This document shows positions 18,033 to 25,202 of a stretch of DNA of 42,748 bases, piece by piece (the stretch's first letter is position 1; every line of letters starts with the position of its first letter). Position numbers and translations under genes: made by a program. Under the pieces are notes generated by a model. That model worked only from the letters and a program-made list of their open reading frames with translations. It searched no databases and had not been told where the DNA came from. Source of the stretch: Myxococcus sp. CA023 (GTDB lineage: Bacteria; Myxococcota; Myxococcia; Myxococcales; Myxococcaceae). The stretch lies in the NCBI RefSeq assembly GCF_010998615.1, contig NZ_JAAEAH010000080.1, forward strand, positions 1-42,748, in the 5' to 3' direction.

Positions 18033-18052
18033 CTCCTTGAAGTCGCAAGGAG
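18033..18052. promoter_or_regulatory. Inverted repeat upstream of the YHS gene
   Basis: CTCCTTG and CAAGGAG form perfect 7-bp arms separated by 6 bp. The size resembles metal-responsive MerR-family operators. On the minus strand it lies just before TTGGGA, a possible -35 of the YHS gene. A second repeat, GGGAACC-CA-GGTTCCC, occurs at 17977-17992, in the leader. Confidence 0.35.
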
Positions 18053-18139
18053 GGGGTACGGGCGAAGAGGGGAGGCGGTGGAAAAATTTTCATGGCCGCC
18101 CGCCGGATGCAGCGCGGCGAGCGGCCAGGGAAGGCGACG

Positions 18140-18913
18140 TCAGAAGGCGGTGCCGAGGCTGCCGCCCAGGAAGAAGTCGTTGTGGTAGCCCCGGCGGTAG
18201 CCCATGGCCTCCAGCCGGAAGGCGAGGCGGAAGTTACCGGAGGAGGTCAGCCGGGGCCGGCCGCGGAAGCCCACGCCGTACTGGAGCAGCGGCTTGCTGC
18301 CGCTCACCTTCGTCTCCACCGTGTCGATGGTGATGGTCGACGACGTGTACGCGATGCCGCCACCTGCCTGGGCGAAGAAGCCGAAGTCGGACTTGCCGAG
18401 CTTCAGCTCATAGGCCGGGGCAATGGTGAAGTAGTGGAGGTGCGTCTTGCCCCGGATGAAGTCGGTGCCGTCGCTGGTGCCGCCGAACGTCCAGCGCACG
18501 TCGGCCCAGAGGGCCTCGCGAAGCGACTCGTTGTCGAGGATGCGGCCGTACTCCCACGTGGCGCGCACGCCCAGGCCCAGGCGCGTCTCCGCGGCCCGGC
18601 CGCGCGGGCTGTCCAGGAAGAGGGCGCCGGTGATGAACTCCATGGCCACGCCCAGGTTCGGGTCGTCGAGCCCGGAGAGGGGTTTGAAGCCGTCCTCGCC
18701 GTCGTCGTACTCCTGCTCGGAGACGCGGCGGAAGTCATCCGCCTCGTCCACCTTGGGGCGGACGCGGTCATAGGAGTCGGAGGCGTCGTTGGCGGGCTCC
18801 TCGTCCGGGTAGGCGTAGGGGTCGTCCTCGTCCTGGGCCAGGGCGGGGGCGGACAGGGCGAGGCTGCCCAGGGCGCAACGCAAGAGCCACGTCTTCACGG
18901 AAGCAGTCCTCAT
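18140..18913 (-). CDS. Outer-membrane beta-barrel protein, unknown function
   Basis: A 257-residue exported protein. The start at 18913 gives a signal peptide (MRTASVKTWLLRCALGS, cleavage near PALAQD). Residues about 20-75 are acidic and probably disordered (DEDDPYAYPDEEP). From about residue 85 the sequence alternates hydrophobic/polar residues, with Gly/aromatic-rich strands (ATWEYGRI, HLHYFTIAPAYELKLG, FGFFAQAGGGIAY). It ends in FFLGGSLGTAF, a C-terminal Phe typical of BAM substrates. It begins 2 bp after the stop of the metalloprotease lipoprotein gene, so the two form an operon and probably act together at the outer membrane. No named family is recognised. Confidence 0.78.
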   Translation of the reverse strand: MRTASVKTWLLRCALGSLALSAPALAQDEDDPYAYPDEEPANDASDSYDRVRPKVDEADDFRRVSEQEYDDGEDGFKPLSGLDDPNLGVAMEFITGALFLDSPRGRAAETRLGLGVRATWEYGRILDNESLREALWADVRWTFGGTSDGTDFIRGKTHLHYFTIAPAYELKLGKSDFGFFAQAGGGIAYTSSTITIDTVETKVSGSKPLLQYGVGFRGRPRLTSSGNFRLAFRLEAMGYRRGYHNDFFLGGSLGTAF

Positions 18914-18915
18914 GC

Positions 18916-20205
18916 TCACAGGTCCAGGCGGGGGCAGGTGGTGCCACCCGCGGCGCTGGGCGGGCACATGTTGGGGTCGTTGCCGACGAGCTGCTCACGC
19001 GGAATCTGGAGGTGGTCCATCAGCTCGTTGCAGACGGCCTCCTTCAGGCGCAGGTCGGTGATGTGGGTGATGATGGCGCTGGCGGCCACGGCCAGGGTGA
19101 AGCGGGACTGGTCCGCCAGCGTGGCGCGCGCCAACTGGTAGAGGCCGGGCGTCGTCGTGCTCTCGTCGTTGTACGAGGCGACGATGGCGCGCAGCAGCAC
19201 GTCGCGCTGACCGGTGGCCTCGCCGGCCTGGTAGAGCGCGCTGGCGAGCAGCGTGCCCACCCGGTACTCGTTGCCGCTGAACGCGCTCAGGTTCTGGTTG
19301 TACAGCTGGTTCAGCAGGGACGCGTCCATGCAGCGGTCCACGCGGGCCAGGTCCCGGTCCTCGGTGACTTGTCCGTACAGGTTGCCGTGGAAGGACGTGG
19401 AGAAGAAGCGCGTGTCACAGCCCTTGCCGCCCTGGGTCGTCTGGCAGGTGGAGCCATACGCGTGGTAGTCCGCGAGCCCCTCGTCGAAGGACTTGAGGAT
19501 GTTGGCGCCCGGGCTGGCGCCGGCTTGCTGCCACAGCATGAGCGCCTCCGGGAACTGCTGGCCGTTGTAGGCCTTCAGGTTGAAGACGCGGTGCGCGTAT
19601 TCGTGGGCGATGATGCCGGCGTTGATGGCCAGCGGGGCGCGCTGGAGCTTGTCGAAGGGCAGCACCAGGAACGACTCCAGCACGGAGAAGTACATGGCGT
19701 TGTCGCTCAGCGGGTTCTTGTCCACGTCCGCGAGCACGAACTCCGGGAAGTAGTACGTGGTGACGGGGTCCTTGAAGTCCGCCGCGGGGATGTTGCCCAC
19801 GACGCGGAAGTAATCGTAGGCGCGCTCCATGCTGTAGTACGCCGTCACCATGTTCCAGGTGTGGAAGTCCGCCGGCCACAGGACGCCGTCCTGGGAGATG
19901 TAGTTGGCGCTGACGTCACGGCCGGCGTTCTTGAGCAGCGCGTTGGCGTAGCCCTCCGGCGTGGTGGCGTTGTTCAGGTCCGGGTCCTGGGAGTCGATGA
20001 CGATGCGCGCGCCTCCCTGGAGGTCGGCCACCGTGCCCTTGAGGCCGACGATGTCGGAGATGGTCTTCAGCTCCACCTCCTGGGGGACGTACTGGCCATT
20101 GCTGGAGAGCACCAGGGCACTGACCTTGACGGGCGCGGTCGAATCGGGCGCACAGCCGGCGGCCAGTCCGAGCGCGGCGGTCGAGGCGATGACTGTTCGG
20201 AGCAT
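18916..20205 (-). CDS. Lipoprotein with an HExxH...ExxxD metalloprotease signature
   Basis: A 429-residue lipoprotein. The signal sequence ends in lipobox LAAGC (C18). HEYAH (H201, E202, H205) is followed 37 residues later by DEGLAD, in which E242 and D246 give the ExxxD pattern of gluzincin metallopeptidases such as M4/M36. The two His and E242 would bind zinc, E202 would act as base. The region before it (about 100-200) is aromatic-rich. Four or more cysteines after residue 250 may form disulfides. It resembles M36/fungalysin only around the active site, so the family is uncertain. A -10-like TAAAAC lies 6 bp before the ATG. It heads a two-gene operon with the beta-barrel protein. Confidence 0.78.
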   Translation of the reverse strand: MLRTVIASTAALGLAAGCAPDSTAPVKVSALVLSSNGQYVPQEVELKTISDIVGLKGTVADLQGGARIVIDSQDPDLNNATTPEGYANALLKNAGRDVSANYISQDGVLWPADFHTWNMVTAYYSMERAYDYFRVVGNIPAADFKDPVTTYYFPEFVLADVDKNPLSDNAMYFSVLESFLVLPFDKLQRAPLAINAGIIAHEYAHRVFNLKAYNGQQFPEALMLWQQAGASPGANILKSFDEGLADYHAYGSTCQTTQGGKGCDTRFFSTSFHGNLYGQVTEDRDLARVDRCMDASLLNQLYNQNLSAFSGNEYRVGTLLASALYQAGEATGQRDVLLRAIVASYNDESTTTPGLYQLARATLADQSRFTLAVAASAIITHITDLRLKEAVCNELMDHLQIPREQLVGNDPNMCPPSAAGGTTCPRLDL

Positions 20206-20372
20206 GCCGCCGTTTTACTCCGGACCGCCCGGAACGTGTATTCCCCCCGGCCGTCACATTCGCGAGCACGGCGGCCGGCCGGCCGGTGCGCCCGGGCCTC
20301 GCGGGCGGCTTTGGAACCCGGAATCCGCACTGATTCCGACGGTTTGAGACGTACCCGGGGCGCTCGGACTCC

Positions 20373-20402
20373 TTGACGCGTCGTTTCCGCGATCCGTATG
20401 GT
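20373..20402 (+). promoter_or_regulatory. Candidate promoter of aspS
   Basis: TTGACG (20373-20378), an 18-bp spacer and TATGGT (20397-20402). This is one of the best consensus matches in the window. The leader to the ATG at 20443 would be about 33 nt. Confidence 0.55.
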
Positions 20403-20442
20403 GCTCCGCCTTCTCCCCCCTTCGAATCCAGCAGGCGGTGCC

Positions 20443-22263
20443 ATGGCAGTCCCGTTCATCTCCGAGGTCAAGCGTACCCACACTTGCGGTCAGCTCACCG
20501 CGACCAACGTCGGCGAGGAAGTCGTCCTCTTCGGCTGGGTGCACAACCGCCGAGACCACGGCGGCGCGGTGTTCATCGACCTGCGAGATCGGGATGGCCT
20601 CACGCAGGTGGTGTTCGAGCCGGACCACGCGGAGGCGCACGCGCTCGCCGGCAGCCTCCGGCTGGAGTACTGCGTGGGCGTGCGCGGCAAGGTCGTCTCG
20701 CGCGGGAAGAACGTGAACCCGAAGATGAAGACGGGTGAAATCGAGGTCCGGGCCAGCGACCTCACCATCTTCAACCGTTCGGAGCCGACGCCGTTCCCCG
20801 TCGAGGACAGCATCGACACGTCCGAGGAGAAGCGCCTGGCCCACCGCTTCCTGGACCTGCGCCGCTCGCCGCTCCAGCGCTCGCTGATGACGCGCTCGAA
20901 GATGAACGCGCTGACGCGCTCGTACATGGTGGACAACGGGTTCCTGGAGCTGGAGACGCCCTTCATGGGCAAGTACACGCCGGGCGGCGCGCGCAACTTC
21001 CTGGTCCCCAGCCGTCTCAACCCGGGCAAGTTCTACGCGTTGGCGGAGAGCCCGCAGCTCTACAAGCAGCTCTTCATGGTGGCGGGCTTCGACCGGTACT
21101 TCCAGATCGTCAAGTGCTTCCGCGACGAGGACCTGCGCGTGGACCGGCAGCCGGAGTTCACGCAGATCGACGTGGAGATGAGCTTCGTCACCCAGGACGA
21201 CATCTTCACGATGATTGAGGGTCTGCTGAAGAAGCTGTGGGGCGAGGTGCTGGGCATCGACATCCCCACGCCCTTCATGCGCATGGACTTCTACGAGTCC
21301 ATGGCGAAGTACGGCAACGACAAGCCGGACCTGCGCTTCGGGCTGGAGCACGTGGTGCTCACCGACCTGATTCGCGAGCACGGCGAGGGCGGCGGCGTCC
21401 CCATGATTTGGGAGGCCGTGCAGAACAAGGGCATCGTCAAGGCCATGGTCATCCCCGCGGAGAAGGCGATGAGCCGCGCGGAGAGCGACAAGCTGGAGGA
21501 GTTCGCCAAGCAGGCGGGTGCCAAGGGCCTGGCCCGCGCGAAGGTGGCGGACGGGGGCGAGTGGACGCAGTCCCCGCTGTCCAAGACGATCAGCCCCGCG
21601 TTGCGGCAGGCCATCAACCAGGCCGTGGGCGCGAAGACGGGCGACCTCCTCTTGTTCCAGTTCGGCAAGGAGTCGCTGGTCCACACGGTGATGGCCAACC
21701 TGCGCGTGCACGTGGCCAAGAAGCTGGGCCTGATTCCGGAGTACGGCAGCGGCGGCCAGTGGAAGTTCCTGTGGGTCGTGAACCCGCCGCTGTTCGAGTA
21801 CGACGACGAGACGAACACCTGGGCGGCGGCGCACCACGCCTTCACGCGTCCGCACGACGAGGACGTGGCCTACCTGCTCACGGACCCGGGCCGGGTGAAG
21901 TGCCACCGCTATGACGTGGTGCTCAACGGCTTCGAGATTGGCGGCGGCTCCATCCGTCTGCACGACCCGAAGGTGCAGGCGGAGGTGTTCAAGGCGCTGG
22001 GTATCAGCGACGAGGACGCGCGCGCCAAGTTCGGCTTCCTGCTGGACGCGCTGAAGTTCGGCGCTCCGCCGCACGGCGGCATCGCACTGGGCATGGACCG
22101 GCTGGTCATGCTGCTCACGGGCGCCGAGTCCCTGCGCGACGTGATTCCGTTCCCGAAGTCGAAGACGGGCACCGACCTGATGACGGGCGCCCCCGGCGAC
22201 GTGGATGACCGGCAGCTGCGCGAGGTCCACGTGCGGCCGGTGCCCGTGGCGCCCAAGGCCTAG
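20443..22263 (+). CDS. aspS: Aspartyl-tRNA synthetase, bacterial type
   Basis: A 606-residue class II synthetase (E. coli 590). Order: N-terminal anticodon-binding OB fold (about 15-110), catalytic core with motif 2 (FRDEDLRVDRQPEFTQID), the bacterial GAD insertion (about 290-420), and motif 3 (GIALGMDRLVML). The start at 20443 matches the family N-terminus and has an AGGCGG site. In the OB fold the sequence is RRDHGG with H39; a His here, instead of the Leu in E. coli, is associated with non-discriminating AspRS that also charges tRNA-Asn. Whether this enzyme is non-discriminating is an inference. Confidence 0.95.
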   Translation: MAVPFISEVKRTHTCGQLTATNVGEEVVLFGWVHNRRDHGGAVFIDLRDRDGLTQVVFEPDHAEAHALAGSLRLEYCVGVRGKVVSRGKNVNPKMKTGEIEVRASDLTIFNRSEPTPFPVEDSIDTSEEKRLAHRFLDLRRSPLQRSLMTRSKMNALTRSYMVDNGFLELETPFMGKYTPGGARNFLVPSRLNPGKFYALAESPQLYKQLFMVAGFDRYFQIVKCFRDEDLRVDRQPEFTQIDVEMSFVTQDDIFTMIEGLLKKLWGEVLGIDIPTPFMRMDFYESMAKYGNDKPDLRFGLEHVVLTDLIREHGEGGGVPMIWEAVQNKGIVKAMVIPAEKAMSRAESDKLEEFAKQAGAKGLARAKVADGGEWTQSPLSKTISPALRQAINQAVGAKTGDLLLFQFGKESLVHTVMANLRVHVAKKLGLIPEYGSGGQWKFLWVVNPPLFEYDDETNTWAAAHHAFTRPHDEDVAYLLTDPGRVKCHRYDVVLNGFEIGGGSIRLHDPKVQAEVFKALGISDEDARAKFGFLLDALKFGAPPHGGIALGMDRLVMLLTGAESLRDVIPFPKSKTGTDLMTGAPGDVDDRQLREVHVRPVPVAPKA

Positions 22264-22295
22264 TCCGTCAAACGCGAGCCCTCGCTCGCGCGGTC

Positions 22296-22324
22296 CCGCC
22301 ACCCCTTTTGACGCGGGGTGGCGG
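22296..22324 (+). terminator. Hairpin after aspS
   Basis: A perfect 10-bp stem (22296-22305 with 22315-22324) with a 9-nt loop, 32 bp after the aspS stop. No T-run follows. Confidence 0.55.
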
Positions 22325-22414
22325 CGGTCCCGCCGTGCCCTGAACATGGCCACGGAGTGGAGTGCCGGTGCGCAACCGCGTAAACAGGGAGGGCCAAGGG
22401 AGGGGTAGGGCCAG

Positions 22415-23341
22415 ATGAAGACGTTCCTCGTGGTCAATCCGCGCAGCGCCAACGGGCAGACGGGAAAGCGCTGGGCGGAGATTTCCGCGCAGGTAGGCAG
22501 GGCCCTGGGCGACTTCGGCCACGGCTTCACCCAGGGGGGCATGGACGCGGCGCGCATCACCCGCCAGGCGCTCCTGGACGGGTACGAGTGCATCGTCGCG
22601 GTGGGTGGCGACGGCACGCTCAACGAAGTCACCAACGGCTTCTTCGAGGACGGCAAGGCGCTGAATCCGAACGCGGCGCTGGGGCTGATTCCTCGGGGTA
22701 CGGGTGGCGACTTCCGGCGCACCTTCGGGTGGGACCTGGAGCTGGCCTCGTCGTTGGAGCGGCTGCGCTCCGGCACGACAGAGCCGTTCGACGTGGGCCA
22801 GCTGGAGTTCATCGACAGCGCGGGCCAGCCCGCCACGCGCTACTTCGCCAACATCGCCTCGTTCGGTGTGAGCGCGGTGGTGGCCCAGGAGGTCAACCAG
22901 AGCAGCAAGGCCCTGGGCGGCCACCTGAGCTTCATGTGGGGCACGTTGAAGGGCCTGGTGAAGTACTCGGAGCGGCAGGTGCGGCTGTCGGTGGACGGGG
23001 GCCCGGAAGAGGTGGTGAGCGTCACCGCGGTGGCCGTGGCCAACGGCCGCTACTTCGGCAGCGGCATGTTCGTCGCGCCGGACGCCGTCACCCACGACGG
23101 CCTCTTCGACGTCACCATCTGGTCGGGCTACACCCTGAGCGACTTCGTCCTCAAGTCGAAGGGCGTCTACAACGGCTCGCACGTGAACTGGAAGGGCACG
23201 CGTCGCCTGCGCTGCCGCACCCTGCGCGCCGAGCCTGTGGACGGCGGCGACGTCTTCCTGGACGTGGACGGCGAGACGCCGGGCCGCCTCCCGTGCACCA
23301 TGACGCTGCTACCCGGGGCCATCCGCCTCAAGGTGTTGTAG
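22415..23341 (+). CDS. Diacylglycerol kinase-family lipid kinase
   Basis: A 308-residue protein of the DAGK catalytic family (YegS/BmrU/DgkB type). The N-terminal VNPRSANGQTGKRW motif and the nucleotide-binding VGGDGTLNEV (63-72) are present, followed by GLIPRGTGGDF. A second beta-sandwich domain covers about 130-308. It would phosphorylate diacylglycerol or a related lipid with ATP at the inner membrane. The precise lipid cannot be told from sequence. A purine-rich GGGAGGGG lies upstream of the ATG. It follows aspS by 151 bp, after a hairpin, and is probably transcribed on its own. Confidence 0.88.
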   Translation: MKTFLVVNPRSANGQTGKRWAEISAQVGRALGDFGHGFTQGGMDAARITRQALLDGYECIVAVGGDGTLNEVTNGFFEDGKALNPNAALGLIPRGTGGDFRRTFGWDLELASSLERLRSGTTEPFDVGQLEFIDSAGQPATRYFANIASFGVSAVVAQEVNQSSKALGGHLSFMWGTLKGLVKYSERQVRLSVDGGPEEVVSVTAVAVANGRYFGSGMFVAPDAVTHDGLFDVTIWSGYTLSDFVLKSKGVYNGSHVNWKGTRRLRCRTLRAEPVDGGDVFLDVDGETPGRLPCTMTLLPGAIRLKVL

Positions 23342-23510
23342 CGCTCACGCGTCCCGATTCGTCGCCCGGTCGCCTGTCGAGCGACATGGCACTTGGGACG
23401 TGGGGCTGGACTGAGGCAACCTCCTGCATCCGGTGGCGTCTGGCGTCAGGTGCGCTGGACGCACGGCACCGTGCCCGCGGTGCCTACTGTATTGGCCCAG
23501 GAGACGCGCC

Positions 23511-24566
23511 ATGCCTCAAGAGCAAGGACCCGCACAGCTCGACCTCTTCACCGGCGCCGCCGTGGAGCCGCCCGCCAAGGGCCGCAAGGGCGCGCAGCCC
23601 GTGGAGCCCGCGGCCGTACCGGAGTCGCTGGCCACGCTGGGGCGGGAGCTGCCGCAGGGCGTGTTCCTCGGGACGTCCTCGTGGACGTTCCCGGGCTGGT
23701 CCGGCATCGTCTATGACCATGAGGCCTCCGCCTCGCAGCTCGCGCGGGAGGGCCTGGCCGCCTACGCGCACCACCCGGTGCTGCGTACGGTGGGCATCGA
23801 CCGGACCTTCTACGGCCCCATCGCTTCCAGCGCCTTCGCCGAGTACGCCGCCCAGGTGCCGGACACCTTCCGTTTCCTGGTGAAGGCCCATGAGGTCTGC
23901 ACCCTGGCGCGCTTCCCGCTGCACGAGCGCTACGGCGCGCAGCGGGGACAAACCAACGAGCGCTTCCTCCATGCCGCCTACGCCACGGAGGCCGTCGTCA
24001 TGCCCTTCGTGGAGGGGTTGGGGGAGAAGGCGGGGCCGCTCGTCTTCCAGTTCCCGCCGCAGGACCCGCAGGCGCTCGGCGGGCCCGCGCGCTTCGTGGA
24101 GCGGCTGCACGCCTTCTTCGCCGCGCTGCCGAAGGGGCCGCTGTACGCGGTGGAGCTGCGCAACGAGGAGTTGCTCACGGAGGGGCTGGCACAGGCGCTG
24201 GCGGACGTGGGCGTCAGTCCGGTGCTGGCGGTGTGGGCGCACATGCCGCCCGTGGGCCGGCAGGCGAAGCTCACTCGCGCCTTCGAATCCCGCGCGCTGG
24301 TGGTGCGGTGGATGCTCCCGCCGGACCTCGGCTACGAGGAGGCGCGCGCGCGTTACGCGCCGTTCAATCAGCTGGTGGACGAGGACGTCCCCACGCGCGA
24401 TGTCCTGGCCCGGGTGTGCCTGGCGGCGCTGCGCCGGGACAAGCCCACCTTCATCACCATCAACAACAAGGCCGAGGGCAGCGCGCCACTGTCCGCTATC
24501 AAACTGGCCGAGCGCGTCGTCCTGGGCAGGAGGGAAGAGGCAGAGCGCCAGGCCGCCACCACCTGA
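23511..24566 (+). CDS. DUF72 (YecE-like) family protein
   Basis: A 351-residue protein with a TIM-barrel-like DUF72 domain from about residue 48: VFLGTSSWTFPGWSG, then VGIDRTFYGP, FLVKAHEVCT, PLVFQFPP, YAVELRN and a late FITINNKAEGSAP segment. These blocks are hallmarks of the YecE/DUF72 family, whose function is not established, although a nuclease-like role has been proposed. The first 45 residues are an extra Pro/Ala-rich extension. The start at 23511 is chosen for its AGGAG site 8 nt upstream; an upstream frame from 23433 adds no homology. The preceding 169 bp contain no gene. Confidence 0.88.
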   Translation: MPQEQGPAQLDLFTGAAVEPPAKGRKGAQPVEPAAVPESLATLGRELPQGVFLGTSSWTFPGWSGIVYDHEASASQLAREGLAAYAHHPVLRTVGIDRTFYGPIASSAFAEYAAQVPDTFRFLVKAHEVCTLARFPLHERYGAQRGQTNERFLHAAYATEAVVMPFVEGLGEKAGPLVFQFPPQDPQALGGPARFVERLHAFFAALPKGPLYAVELRNEELLTEGLAQALADVGVSPVLAVWAHMPPVGRQAKLTRAFESRALVVRWMLPPDLGYEEARARYAPFNQLVDEDVPTRDVLARVCLAALRRDKPTFITINNKAEGSAPLSAIKLAERVVLGRREEAERQAATT

Positions 24567-24573
24567 GTGCCAC

Positions 24574-24602
24574 TTGCCACTGAGCACGCGTCTTGCTTAC
24601 CT
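24574..24602 (+). promoter_or_regulatory. Candidate near-leaderless promoter of the small secreted protein
   Basis: TTGCCA (24574-24579), a 17-bp spacer and TTACCT (24597-24602). The ATG at 24611 begins 8 bp after the -10, the same geometry as at 8643-8657, and no Shine-Dalgarno sequence is visible. Confidence 0.42.
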
Positions 24603-24610
24603 GTGGGTCC

Positions 24611-24871
24611 ATGACAGTCATGACGGTTGCGGCACTGGTGGTCCAGCTGATGTCCGCAGGGGGCGCAGGCGCCCAGGGCGAGCAGGCAGCCGGGCGCCAG
24701 CAAGGCGACCCGGGCAGCATCTCCACGAACCTCTCCGCGCTGAAGGGCGAAGTCTCATCGCTGTCCGAGCGCTTCAAGGCCGCCCGCGAGCGGCGCCGCT
24801 TGCAGGCGGAGAGGGAGAAGCAGGAGTGGGAGCGTGAGCCGAAGGCGCCTGCCGGTCCTCGACGCGAATGA
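24611..24871 (+). CDS. Small secreted coiled-coil protein
   Basis: An 86-residue protein. The N-terminus is a plausible Sec signal peptide (MTVMTVAALVVQLMSAGG, cleavage near AGAQG). The mature part has heptad-like helices (ISTNLSALKGEVSSLSERF), then an Arg/Glu-rich segment. It overlaps the start of the Smr gene by 38 nt in another frame, so translational coupling is likely. It may be a short envelope protein of unknown function, or a non-coding frame; the signal peptide and promoter speak for the former. No family is recognised. Confidence 0.55.
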   Translation: MTVMTVAALVVQLMSAGGAGAQGEQAAGRQQGDPGSISTNLSALKGEVSSLSERFKAARERRRLQAEREKQEWEREPKAPAGPRRE

Positions 24872-25202
24872 GCCGCCGCTCCCGCCCGAAGGGCCGGAGC
24901 CGCCGCCTTCCGAGGACGAGGCTGTAGAAATTCCCATTGATGGGAACCTGGACCTGCACCTCTTCCATCCGCGCGACGTGAAGGACCTGGTGGTGGAGTA
25001 CCTCTGGGCGTGCCGGCAGAAGGGCGTCCTGGACGTGCGCATCATCCACGGCAAGGGCACCGGCGCGCTGAGGCGCACCGTGCAGTCGCTGCTTCCCAGA
25101 CTGCCAGAGGTGGAGTCGTTCCGTTCCGCGGGCGAAGGGGACGGAGGTTGGGGCGCGACGTGGGTGCGCCTGCGCCCAGCGGACTACGACAGCCAGAAGT
25201 AG
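24834..25202 (+). CDS. Smr-domain protein
   Basis: A 122-residue protein. Residues about 37-120 form an Smr (MutS2 C-terminal) domain: DLHLFHPRDVKDLVVEYLW gives the LDxH motif, and RIIHGKGTGALR gives the HGxGxG motif. Smr domains are nucleases acting on DNA junctions or RNA, for example in collided-ribosome rescue. The first 35 residues are Pro/acidic-rich. Start is GTG at 24834, inside the upstream small gene and preceded by GGAG. It converges on the SNF2 helicase gene with a 19-bp tail-to-tail overlap. Confidence 0.85.
   Translation: MSRRRLPVLDANEPPLPPEGPEPPPSEDEAVEIPIDGNLDLHLFHPRDVKDLVVEYLWACRQKGVLDVRIIHGKGTGALRRTVQSLLPRLPEVESFRSAGEGDGGWGATWVRLRPADYDSQK

Noticed and set aside
20254..22836. 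860-residue open frame on the minus strand
   Set aside because: Antisense to aspS and the lipid kinase, whose domains are clear; no recognisable domain in the antisense frame.
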